5,807 nucleotides of DNA, taken from NCBI GenBank assembly GCA_946885645.1, contig CAMPGU010000260.1, forward strand, positions 1 through 5,807, given 5' to 3'. Below, in pieces: positions 1 to 5,514 of this stretch. The notes beneath the pieces are model-generated. The model was not told where the DNA came from. It made no database searches and saw nothing but the letters and a program-made list of their open reading frames with translations. Origin of the DNA: an uncultured Haloferula sp. (GTDB taxonomy: Bacteria; Verrucomicrobiota; Verrucomicrobiae; Verrucomicrobiales; Akkermansiaceae). Positions within the stretch are counted from its first letter, which is position 1; each line of letters opens with the position of its first letter. A program made the position numbers and the translations under genes.

Positions 1-36
1 ATGGGGAGTTGTCTCTCGTTTCGTGGACCCTCGCTG

Positions 37-118
37 CACGGCGTGGAACGCCATGCTACTACCACGCGGCGTGGAACGCCTCGCTACTACCTCACGGCGG
101 GGAACGCCGTGCTACTGC
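37..118. repeat. Three-unit 28-bp tandem repeat with a hairpin in each unit
   Basis: Three units begin at 37, 65 and 93, an exact 28-bp period; each is a 26-bp similar block plus a 2-bp spacer. The core on the plus strand is GGCGTGGAACGCC in units 1 and 2 and GGCGGGGAACGCC in unit 3, followed by a GCTACT block. Each core is an inverted repeat: 40-44 pairs with 48-52, 68-72 with 76-80, and 93-99 with 105-111 (a perfect 7-bp stem). Outer pairs covary: 38/54 is A-T, 66/82 is G-C, 94/110 is A-T. A degenerate, shortened fourth copy may lie at about 23-39. The array sits at the 3' end of the minus-strand gene and contains its stop codon (114-112). It has no cas context and no unique spacers, so it is not CRISPR. 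It looks like a REP-type intergenic repeat; a role in transcript ending or mRNA 3'-end stability is inference. Confidence 0.8.
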
Positions 119-843
119 ACCACCTCCAGATTCTTATCCACGAGGGCGCCGGCACTCAGCTCGGAGAGCTGCTTCGCCTTGGAAGCATCCTTTTCGATCA
201 CGGCGCGCACCCCGGCATCGGAGGTTTTGTGGGCGAGGATATTTCCCGCCTCGTCGGTGAGGGTTAGCAAGTAGCTGTCGTACTCGTAGCCCCCGACGTT
301 GCCGTAGCCCTTGTTGTCGCTGTCGAAGCTGGTCTTGAAGCCGAGCACTTCCTTCTCCGCGCCTTTGTTAGGAGCGAGCCCTTCCACGTCGAAGGGCCGC
401 TTGGACATCACCTTGTATTTGTCCGGATTGCGGCGGTCGCGGCCGAAGTAGGTGATGGCGGCCTTGGTGGCGGGAAAGGGAATCCTGGCGCTGAGGTTGC
501 GCAGCTTCACCTTCGCGGACACTTCCTGATCCACCATGTAGTAACCCCGCTTCTCGCGGCGCTTCGAGACGACCACCTCGATATCGAGCTTGGGCACGCG
601 CGGTGGCAGCGCCTTCGCCTCCTCCCGGATCTTGCCTTGGGAATCCGTATCGAATTTCAGGATCCCGAGCGTGTGCTCCTTGGCTTTCCCGCCGGTGGTC
701 GCGAAAATCACATTGTCGCCCTCGAGCGCCAGCAATTCGATCATCAGGGCTTTTCCTTCGGCGTTACGGACCTCGATCACGGGGCCCGCCCAAACGGAGG
801 AGCAGAAGAAGGCGGAGATCAAGACGGGGAGGCTCGCTTTCAC
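112..843 (-). CDS. Exported protein of unknown function with N-terminal SHD1-like segment
   Basis: 243 residues with a GTG start at 843, preceded by a good ribosome-binding site (AAGGGAGG, 853-846). An in-frame TAA lies shortly upstream and no other start codon intervenes, so this start is well supported. Residues 1-19 look like a Sec signal peptide (Lys2, hydrophobic core, cleavage probably after Val-Trp-Ala at 17-19), so the product is probably periplasmic or secreted. Residues about 22-70 (pattern: EVRNAEGK, then a hydrophobic strand, GDNVIF, and a Leu-x-Lys-Phe-Asp end) resemble the SHD1-like small beta domain found on many exported planctomycete and verrucomicrobial proteins; this is a weak match by eye. 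The remainder is rich in beta-strand-like stretches and charged residues, with no catalytic motif that I recognise. It lies 79 bp downstream of argH on the same strand, but a terminator-like hairpin intervenes, so it probably has its own promoter. Its last codons and TAG stop lie in the repeat array. Function unknown. Confidence 0.8.
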   Translation of the reverse strand: MKASLPVLISAFFCSSVWAGPVIEVRNAEGKALMIELLALEGDNVIFATTGGKAKEHTLGILKFDTDSQGKIREEAKALPPRVPKLDIEVVVSKRREKRGYYMVDQEVSAKVKLRNLSARIPFPATKAAITYFGRDRRNPDKYKVMSKRPFDVEGLAPNKGAEKEVLGFKTSFDSDNKGYGNVGGYEYDSYLLTLTDEAGNILAHKTSDAGVRAVIEKDASKAKQLSELSAGALVDKNLEVVQ

Positions 844-845
844 GG

Positions 846-853
846 CCTCCCTT
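846..853 (-). promoter_or_regulatory. Ribosome-binding site deciding the GTG start at 843
   Basis: Read on the minus strand the sequence is AAGGGAGG, ending 2 nt before the GTG at 843. The spacing is short, but this is one of the two clearest Shine-Dalgarno sequences in the window. It supports the GTG as the real start. Confidence 0.6.
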
Positions 854-879
854 ATATCTCTATCATGTTAAACCGCGAA

Positions 880-913
880 GTTGAAAATAGGTAAGAATTC
901 GTAATGCGAATTC
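880..913 (-). terminator. Possible intrinsic terminator of argH
   Basis: Ten bases after the argH stop codon (925-923), the minus strand carries a perfect 7-bp inverted repeat, GAATTCG (913-907) and CGAATTC (901-895), around a 5-nt loop. It is followed by a T-rich stretch, TTACCTATTTT (894-884). The position and the hairpin-plus-T layout fit a rho-independent terminator. The stem is short and moderate in GC and the T tract is interrupted, so it would be weak. The whole 844-922 gap is markedly more AT-rich than the genes on either side and probably also holds the promoter of the exported-protein gene, though no convincing -35/-10 pair could be picked. Confidence 0.45.
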
Positions 914-922
914 ACCTCTTTT

Positions 923-2272
923 TCATGCGTTCTTCCATCTCCCGATCTCGGATTTCACGTTCTCGACCGAAGGGGAGCCGGGATTGCTACGCGCCGCGAG
1001 CGCGCGCTGGAGATCGAAGACTTGCTTCGCATCCCCGGTATAGGCCGGGTCGATGCCGGGGAGGTCGAGCTGGTCCAGGGGAATGCCGGTCTTCACCGAT
1101 TCCGCGACGGCCTTGCCGACCAGTTCGTGCGCGTGGCGGAAAGGGACGCCTTGTTTCACCAGCCAGTCGGCGAGATCCGTCGCGAGCAACATGGGATCGC
1201 CCGCGGCAGCCCGGCAGCGGTCCTCGCGGATCTCCATCGCGGAAATCATCTCGGTGTTCACGGCGAGCACCAGCTTCAGCGTATCGATCGAGTCGAAGAG
1301 CGGCGGCTTGTCCTCCTGGAGGTCGCGATTGTAGGTAAGCGGGAGCCCCTTCACGGCGACGAGCAGGTTGATAAGATTGCCCACCAGGCGACCGCTCTTC
1401 CCGCGGGTCAGCTCGCACACGTCCGGATTCTTCTTCTGCGGCATCAGGGAGGAGCCGGTGGTATGGGCGTCCGAGAATGCCACGAAACCGAACTCGGCGG
1501 TGCACCACAGGATCAGATCCTCGCTGAGGCGGGACAGGTGGACGCCGCACAGGCCGGTCGCGAAGAGAACCTCCGCAATGTAGTCGCGGTCCGCGATGGC
1601 ATCCATGGAGTTCGTGGTCACGCCGTCGAAGCCGAGTTCCGCGGCGATCGCGCGGCGGTCGAGATTGATGGTGGAGCCGGCGAGGGCGCCCGAGCCCAGC
1701 GGGGAGATGTTCAGCCGCTTGCGGGCGTCCGCCAGGCGTCCTTTGTCCCGCTCCAGCATTTCCACATAGGCGAGCAGATGGTGCCCCACGGTCACCGGCT
1801 GCCCGCGCTGGAGGTGGGTATAGCCCGGGAGTACGGTGGCGGCATATTTTTCCGCCCGGTCGAGCAAGCCCGACTGGAGATCCGAGATCGCGGAAACGAG
1901 CAGGTCGATCTCCGTCCGGCAGTAGAGCCGGGTGTCGGTCGCCACCTGGTCGTTCCGGGAGCGGGCGGTATGGAGCTTCGCCCCGGCGGCACCGATCCGC
2001 CGGGTCAGCTCCGCCTCGATATTCATATGAATATCCTCGAGGGAGGTTTTGAATTCAAAGCGCCCCGCTTCGATGTCGGCGAGAATCTCCTTCAATCCCC
2101 CTTCGATCGCGGAAAACTCTTCGCCGCTCAATAGCCCCGCGTTTTTCTGGGCGCGGGCATGGGCGATCGAGCCGGCAATATCGTGCGGGTAGAGCCGCCA
2201 GTCGTAGCTGATCGACTCACCGAATTGCTGGACGAGGGAGGAGGTATCCTGGGCGAAGCGGCCTTTCCACAT
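923..2272 (-). CDS. argH: Argininosuccinate lyase
   Basis: Catalyses the last step of arginine biosynthesis: argininosuccinate is cleaved to arginine and fumarate in the cytoplasm by a homotetramer of the fumarase/aspartase superfamily. I chose the ATG at 2272, giving 449 residues beginning MWKGRF, the usual ArgH opening; a TTG 12 codons upstream would add a non-conserved tail. No good Shine-Dalgarno is visible. Motifs in order: EDIHMNIE (79-86), TARSRNDQ (102-109), GYTHLQRGQP (150-159, with the conserved Thr-His pair at 152-153), the superfamily signature GSSLMPQKKNPD (273-284, with the catalytic serine in the loop), YNRDLQEDKP (314-323), and the ArgH-type C-terminal domain (about 358-449, GDPMLLATDLADWLV). 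Length is slightly under the E. coli enzyme's and no key residue is missing, so it should be active. It lies 84 bp downstream of the Fur-family gene on the same strand, so co-transcription is possible. No other arg gene is present. An 18-bp palindrome lies inside it (2018-2035). Confidence 0.98.
   Translation of the reverse strand: MWKGRFAQDTSSLVQQFGESISYDWRLYPHDIAGSIAHARAQKNAGLLSGEEFSAIEGGLKEILADIEAGRFEFKTSLEDIHMNIEAELTRRIGAAGAKLHTARSRNDQVATDTRLYCRTEIDLLVSAISDLQSGLLDRAEKYAATVLPGYTHLQRGQPVTVGHHLLAYVEMLERDKGRLADARKRLNISPLGSGALAGSTINLDRRAIAAELGFDGVTTNSMDAIADRDYIAEVLFATGLCGVHLSRLSEDLILWCTAEFGFVAFSDAHTTGSSLMPQKKNPDVCELTRGKSGRLVGNLINLLVAVKGLPLTYNRDLQEDKPPLFDSIDTLKLVLAVNTEMISAMEIREDRCRAAAGDPMLLATDLADWLVKQGVPFRHAHELVGKAVAESVKTGIPLDQLDLPGIDPAYTGDAKQVFDLQRALAARSNPGSPSVENVKSEIGRWKNA
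2018..2035. repeat. 18-bp perfect palindrome inside argH
   Basis: GATATTCATATGAATATC equals its own reverse complement. It is strikingly AT-rich within a GC-rich gene. On the coding (minus) strand it falls across the codons for the conserved motif EDIHMNIE (residues 80-85), using ATT, CAT and AAT where GC-ending synonyms dominate elsewhere in the gene. The flanks (2017/2036 outward) do not extend the symmetry. It may be a chance effect of the encoded motif or a protein-binding site. Confidence 0.9.
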
Positions 2273-2356
2273 GGCGCGGAGTAGCGGGCACCTCGCCGCC
2301 GCACGCAAGGGAAAACAAGGAGCGGGACATTCCTACAGGCCTTCCGGTCGGGCCGC

Positions 2357-2857
2357 CTACCGCTTCCGCGAGGGCAGCCTTTTTCCCGTCACGCGGGCCG
2401 TGATTAGGTTCGGGCAGACACCCTTTTTCCTCAGTTGTTCACAGCAGGCCTCGATCTTGATCGATTGCCGCACCGGGCGAAAGCCCATCCGGCGGGTCAG
2501 GCAATCGTTCAAAAGGTCCAGATGGGAGTCGGCGAATTCGACCACTTTCCCGCAATCGATGCAAACGAGGTGGTTGTGGCTCGGTTTTTCGACGAAATTC
2601 GGGTCGTAGGTCTTCAGGTCGCCGCCGAGGTCGATCTCGTGGAGCAATCCGGCTTCGACGAGAAGGGCGATGGTCCGGTAAACGGTGGCCCGGGAGACTC
2701 CGGCATTCGCCTTGCGGGAGCGGTCGAAGAGCTCCTCCGAGGTGAAATGGTCGTCGCTGGCGAAGGCGGTGCGCACGATGGCGTCCCGCTGCGGGGTGCG
2801 GCGGAGGCCTTTCTTGCGGATGAAGGTATCGAGTCGGTCGAGGACGGATTGATCCAC
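2357..2857 (-). CDS. Fur-family metal-responsive transcriptional regulator
   Basis: 166 residues with a GTG start at 2857; an in-frame TAG four codons upstream leaves no earlier start, and no strong Shine-Dalgarno is visible. Residues 1-80 form the winged-helix DNA-binding domain: LRRTPQR (18-24), DHFTSEELF (36-44) and the recognition-helix motif VSRATVYRTIALL (54-66). Residues 81-166 form the dimerisation and metal-binding domain, with HNHLVCIDCGKVVEF (94-108). Cys99 and Cys102 are the first structural zinc pair; Cys138/139 and Cys148 would be the second. Compared with Fur and PerR, His37, Asp85, His94, His96 and Glu107 keep one regulatory metal site. The second Fur site appears lost (Ser93, Asn95 and Gln131 replace His87, Asp89 and His125 of E. 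coli Fur). Glu107, at the place of PerR Asp104, argues for Fur-like rather than peroxide sensing. The metal specificity (Fe, Zn, Mn or peroxide) cannot be assigned. It is divergent from the lipoprotein gene and upstream of argH; the latter link is probably incidental. Confidence 0.95.
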   Translation of the reverse strand: MDQSVLDRLDTFIRKKGLRRTPQRDAIVRTAFASDDHFTSEELFDRSRKANAGVSRATVYRTIALLVEAGLLHEIDLGGDLKTYDPNFVEKPSHNHLVCIDCGKVVEFADSHLDLLNDCLTRRMGFRPVRQSIKIEACCEQLRKKGVCPNLITARVTGKRLPSRKR

Positions 2858-2949
2858 GGAGCAAGACTAAGCCCTGCACCACCCTCCCGGGAAGGACGAA
2901 GCGCGGATGCACCATTTTACGGGTTGGCAAGCCCGGGCGGCTTGCTTGA
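2858..2949. promoter_or_regulatory. Divergent intergenic region with two palindromes
   Basis: This gap between the fur-family gene (leftward) and the lipoprotein gene (rightward) should hold both promoters. It has two symmetric elements. One is TCCCGGGA (2885-2892), whose symmetry resumes after one mismatched pair on each side. The other is GCAAGCC (2927-2933) and GGCTTGC (2939-2945), a perfect 7-bp inverted repeat around CGGGC, with the 8-bp palindrome GCCCGGGC overlapping it (2931-2938). A -10-like TAAAAT lies on the minus strand (2920-2915), but I see no good -35 partner. No canonical AT-rich Fur box is present. Operator function is inference. Confidence 0.35.
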
Positions 2950-2958
2950 ATGCGCGGA

Positions 2959-3426
2959 ATGAAGTTCTGGAAGGCACCCGCGGTGATTGTTTCGGCCCTG
3001 ATGCTGTGGTCTTGCGGATCGCCGCAGACCCTGGACGTGCGGCCCCTCCACATCCGCCAGGTGAAGGTGGACGACTCGGACGATCCGATGATCCGCGGCG
3101 AGCTCCAGCGGCGCTTCCACGGCGCGATCGGCGTGCAGGAGCAGGGACAACGTATGGGCTATTACTATACCGTCCTGTGGAACGACGCCTCCGGCAGCGG
3201 TCCCGGGGAGGTCGTATTCGAGTTCCAACAGGGGGCGACGGGCAGCCGCGTGAAGAAAATGGTCCGGAAGATCGAGGCCGGTGAAACCAAGGGAAAGGCC
3301 GAGTTTGCAATCATCGGGGATGATTACCGGCCGCAGGGGGAAGCGTCCGCCGTGCTCGCCTGGCGGTGCAAACTCTATCGGGAAGGCCGGGAAGTGGCCT
3401 CCAGGCAGTCCTATTTGTGGCAATAG
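2959..3426 (+). CDS. Small putative lipoprotein, function unknown
   Basis: About 155 residues from the ATG at 2959; another in-frame ATG at 2950 would add three residues. I prefer 2959 because it gives a standard signal-peptide opening (MKFWKAP). Neither start has a convincing Shine-Dalgarno. A hydrophobic stretch (8-17) leads to Leu-Trp-Ser-Cys (16-19), followed by GSP. This fits a lipobox with Cys19 as the lipidated residue, although Trp at the -2 position is atypical. The product would then be anchored in a membrane facing the periplasm. The mature part has beta-strand-like segments (GYYYTVLWND at about 68-77, EVVFEF at about 85-90) and ends in SRQSYLWQ. I do not recognise a named family. 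It is divergent from the Fur-family gene and 86 bp upstream of the STAS gene on the same strand; the gap holds a candidate promoter for the latter, so an operon link is uncertain. Confidence 0.75.
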   Translation: MKFWKAPAVIVSALMLWSCGSPQTLDVRPLHIRQVKVDDSDDPMIRGELQRRFHGAIGVQEQGQRMGYYYTVLWNDASGSGPGEVVFEFQQGATGSRVKKMVRKIEAGETKGKAEFAIIGDDYRPQGEASAVLAWRCKLYREGREVASRQSYLWQ

Positions 3427-3449
3427 CGCGTTTTACTTGCGATGCACGG

Positions 3450-3479
3450 TTGACCGGATGGGTAGGCGGAATTTACAGT
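3450..3479 (+). promoter_or_regulatory. Candidate sigma-70-type promoter for the STAS-phosphatase cluster
   Basis: TTGACC (3450-3455) matches the -35 consensus at five of six positions. TACAGT (3474-3479), 18 bp further on, matches the -10 consensus at four of six. Transcription would begin near 3486, giving a short leader before the GTG at 3513. The element lies in the only noticeable gap upstream of the cluster. This is by eye only; the -10 is weak. Confidence 0.35.
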
Positions 3480-3512
3480 TACCCGGTCTCAAGTAAGTTC
3501 GGTCCCTCTCTC

Positions 3513-4049
3513 GTGAGTTCGGAAAACGCTATACTGGTCGGAGTCTTCGACGGGTTCACCTGGATTCGGTGTGAAGGAAAAGGCTCCTTCGTCACCAGTC
3601 CCGCGATGAAGGAATGCGCCGAGTCGAGGATCGCAGCCGGAGAGCGATGTCTCGTGATCGACCTGGAAGCTTGCACCGGGATGGACTCCACCTTCATGGG
3701 GCAGCTGGCCAGTTTTTCCGCCCGGCTTTCAAAGCTGGGATCCACCGGCGGCGTCCAGATCGCCGGGGCAGGGGAGCGGAACCGGAACTCCCTCGAAGAC
3801 CTCGGTCTCGATTGCCTGCTGGAGATCGATCCACCGGCCGCTCCGTGGCGGGGAAAGGCGGATGAGGTCCGCGCCTCCCTGCAGCCCTACCAGAGCGGGC
3901 ACGCCATCGGCCTCCAGGACCGTGCCAGACACGTTCTCGAGTCCCATAAAGTTCTCTCTTCCGCCAACGCGGAAAACGCCCGGAAATTCGCCGGTGTGGT
4001 CGGTGTCCTCGAGCAGGAGGTCGCCGAAAGCGAAGGGAAGGCCGACTGA
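3513..4049 (+). CDS. STAS-domain anti-sigma-factor antagonist with C-terminal extension
   Basis: Predicted partner-switching protein of the SpoIIAA/RsbV type: unphosphorylated, it would bind an anti-sigma kinase and free a sigma factor or other target; phosphorylated, it would be inactive. From the GTG at 3513 it has 178 residues. The open frame extends upstream to an ATG at 3366, but that would overlap the lipoprotein gene by 61 bp and add an unconserved tail. A TTG at 3450 is another in-frame option. No clear Shine-Dalgarno is visible. The STAS domain spans about 5-106. Its core is the strand LVIDLEA (47-53) followed by MDSTFMG (57-63), the family phosphorylation loop; Ser59 after Asp58 is the predicted phosphoacceptor, as in RsbV. 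Residues 107-178 form an extra, mostly charged and probably helical segment not found in minimal STAS antagonists. The stop is 15 nt before the SpoIIE-type phosphatase gene, its expected activator. The kinase partner is not in the window. Confidence 0.85.
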   Translation: MSSENAILVGVFDGFTWIRCEGKGSFVTSPAMKECAESRIAAGERCLVIDLEACTGMDSTFMGQLASFSARLSKLGSTGGVQIAGAGERNRNSLEDLGLDCLLEIDPPAAPWRGKADEVRASLQPYQSGHAIGLQDRARHVLESHKVLSSANAENARKFAGVVGVLEQEVAESEGKAD

Positions 4050-4064
4050 CGGGCCGGCGCGCAA

Positions 4065-5501
4065 ATGCAGCACCTCGTTTCCTACCTTCTGTTAGCCGCG
4101 GTCTTGATCGGCCTGGTACTTGCCGTCCGCAGGATCAAAGGGCAGCTCCGCTCGAAGCACGAGGAACTGAACGCCTTCGAGGGCGAGGAGCAGCGCATGT
4201 TCGCCTTCCTGCATGATCTCGGCTCGGCGATCGGCAGCGATACCACGATGACAGGCCTCTACCGTCTGATCGTGGAGGGCGTGGACAAGGTGGTCACCGC
4301 CCGCGGCGGCGCGCTTTACCTGCTGGAGGAATCCCGCAGCAAGCTCCAGCCGAAGTATCTTTCGGCCGAGTGCCCGGCGCTGGTCGGCGTACCGCTGGAA
4401 ATACGGAAGAAGGCGGAGCGCGATCCCCGGGCTCTGGAGAGTCACCTCCGGCTCGCCCAGGTGCCGGCGGAGGACGGCATCTTCGGAGCCGTCCTTTCCG
4501 CGGGGGAAGCGCTCAATGTTCCGGACCTGAAGACGCACGAATCCTGCCGGGATGGCTTCAGCAACTACGGCGGCGATATTGCGGCTTTGATTGCTCCCCT
4601 CCGCCACGGGGGGAAGGACCTCGGCATTCTGGCCGTCACGCGGAAGAAGGAGGACGGGGCCTTCACGGCGAACGATTTCGCGGTCTTCCGCACGGTGGCC
4701 GAGCAATCGGCTTTCGCGATCGGCAATGCCTTGGTGCATCGCGAGGCGAGCGAGAAGCGCCAGATGGAAGGCGAGCTCCGCAATGCCCGGGAAGTGCAGC
4801 GCGTGCTCCTGCCGCAGGGGGAGCCGGTGGTGCCGGGCTACCGCATCAGCGGTACGAACATGCCCGCCCGCATCATCAGCGGCGACTACTACGATCATCT
4901 GGATCTCGGCGATGGCCGCCACGGCGTGGTCATCGCGGACGTTTCCGGGAAGGGCGTGGCGGCCGGCCTGATCATGGCAATGTGCCGCAGCGTCCTGCGA
5001 TCCCTGGCCGGCGCCCACGAAAGCCCGGTGGAAGCCTTGGGACGGGTAAACCGCCAGATCTTCCCGGATATCAAGGAGGACATGTTCATCAGCCTCTTCT
5101 ACGCCGTGATCGAGGGCCACGAGGGCACGGTGAAGTTCGCCCGCGCGGGCCATGATCCCGCCCTGCTCTACCGCGCGGAGGAGCGCACCGTTTCCCTCAT
5201 CAAGCCGCCCGGCCTTGCCCTCGGCATCGACGAAGGCGACGTCTTCGACCGCGTCACCAAGGTCCAGGAGATCCGCATGAATCCCGGCGATTGCCTGCTT
5301 TTCCACACCGACGGCGTGAAGGAGGCGGTCAACGCGGCGGGTGAGGAGTTCGGGATGGACCGCCTGCGCGATGCCTTCCGGGACAGTGCTTCGCTTGGCG
5401 CGGAAGCAACGATCCGCTCCGTGGAGCGGGAGCTGGCCCGCTTCGTCGGGGAGGCACCTCAGATGGACGACGTCACGCTGGTGGCGGTGGAGAAGAGATA
5501 G
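4065..5501 (+). CDS. Membrane-anchored GAF-domain SpoIIE/PP2C serine phosphatase (RsbU-like)
   Basis: 478 residues from the ATG at 4065. Predicted to remove phosphate from the serine of a STAS antagonist, most likely the product of the gene 15 nt upstream. Residues about 4-21 are one hydrophobic membrane segment followed by a basic stretch (VRRIKGQLR), so the rest should be cytoplasmic. Residues about 46-225 form a GAF sensor domain (PLRHGGKDLGILAV at 178-191 is typical). A helical linker at 226-250 ends in AREVQRVLLP, characteristic of SpoIIE-type phosphatases. The phosphatase domain covers about 259-478: SGDYYD (272-277), ADVSGKGVAAGL (291-302), ARAGHDPALLY (359-369), GLALGI (383-388), LLFHTDGV (411-418) and MDDVTLV (467-473). 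The metal-binding aspartates Asp274, Asp292, Asp416 and Asp468/469 are all present, so it should be active. The signal sensed by the GAF domain is not readable. The stop codon overlaps the ribosome-binding site of the next gene. Confidence 0.95.
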   Translation: MQHLVSYLLLAAVLIGLVLAVRRIKGQLRSKHEELNAFEGEEQRMFAFLHDLGSAIGSDTTMTGLYRLIVEGVDKVVTARGGALYLLEESRSKLQPKYLSAECPALVGVPLEIRKKAERDPRALESHLRLAQVPAEDGIFGAVLSAGEALNVPDLKTHESCRDGFSNYGGDIAALIAPLRHGGKDLGILAVTRKKEDGAFTANDFAVFRTVAEQSAFAIGNALVHREASEKRQMEGELRNAREVQRVLLPQGEPVVPGYRISGTNMPARIISGDYYDHLDLGDGRHGVVIADVSGKGVAAGLIMAMCRSVLRSLAGAHESPVEALGRVNRQIFPDIKEDMFISLFYAVIEGHEGTVKFARAGHDPALLYRAEERTVSLIKPPGLALGIDEGDVFDRVTKVQEIRMNPGDCLLFHTDGVKEAVNAAGEEFGMDRLRDAFRDSASLGAEATIRSVERELARFVGEAPQMDDVTLVAVEKR

Positions 5502-5506
5502 GAAGG
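5501..5506 (+). promoter_or_regulatory. Ribosome-binding site for the GTG start at 5515
   Basis: GGAAGG begins on the last base of the phosphatase stop codon (TAG, 5499-5501) and ends 8 nt before the GTG at 5515. It is a good Shine-Dalgarno at normal spacing. It supports the start of the truncated last gene and suggests its translation is coupled to the phosphatase gene. Confidence 0.6.
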
Positions 5507-5514
5507 CGACCACC

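Noticed and set aside
37..118. CRISPR array
   Set aside because: The units are contiguous with only 2-bp linkers, so there are no spacers, and no cas genes are present.
1..274. Three overlapping plus-strand frames at the left edge
   Set aside because: They translate the tandem repeat and the antisense of the exported-protein gene; they lack ribosome-binding sites and coding character.
1022..2134. 370-codon open frame on the plus strand opposite argH
   Set aside because: It is a mirror of argH codon structure; the minus strand encodes a complete, conserved argininosuccinate lyase and this frame gives no known domain.
2273..2356. Terminator or leader peptide between the Fur-family gene and argH
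   Set aside because: Only a short GGCC pairing and a TTGTTTTCCC stretch are visible; the stem is too weak and no convincing small reading frame with a ribosome-binding site was found.
2435..2962. Plus-strand 175-codon frame and minus-strand 204-codon frame over the Fur-family gene
   Set aside because: Both are out-of-frame shadows of the Fur-family coding sequence, Arg/Pro- or Gly-rich, without any motif.
3427..3449. Terminator after the lipoprotein gene
   Set aside because: A TTTTAC stretch follows the stop codon, but there is no preceding stem-loop.
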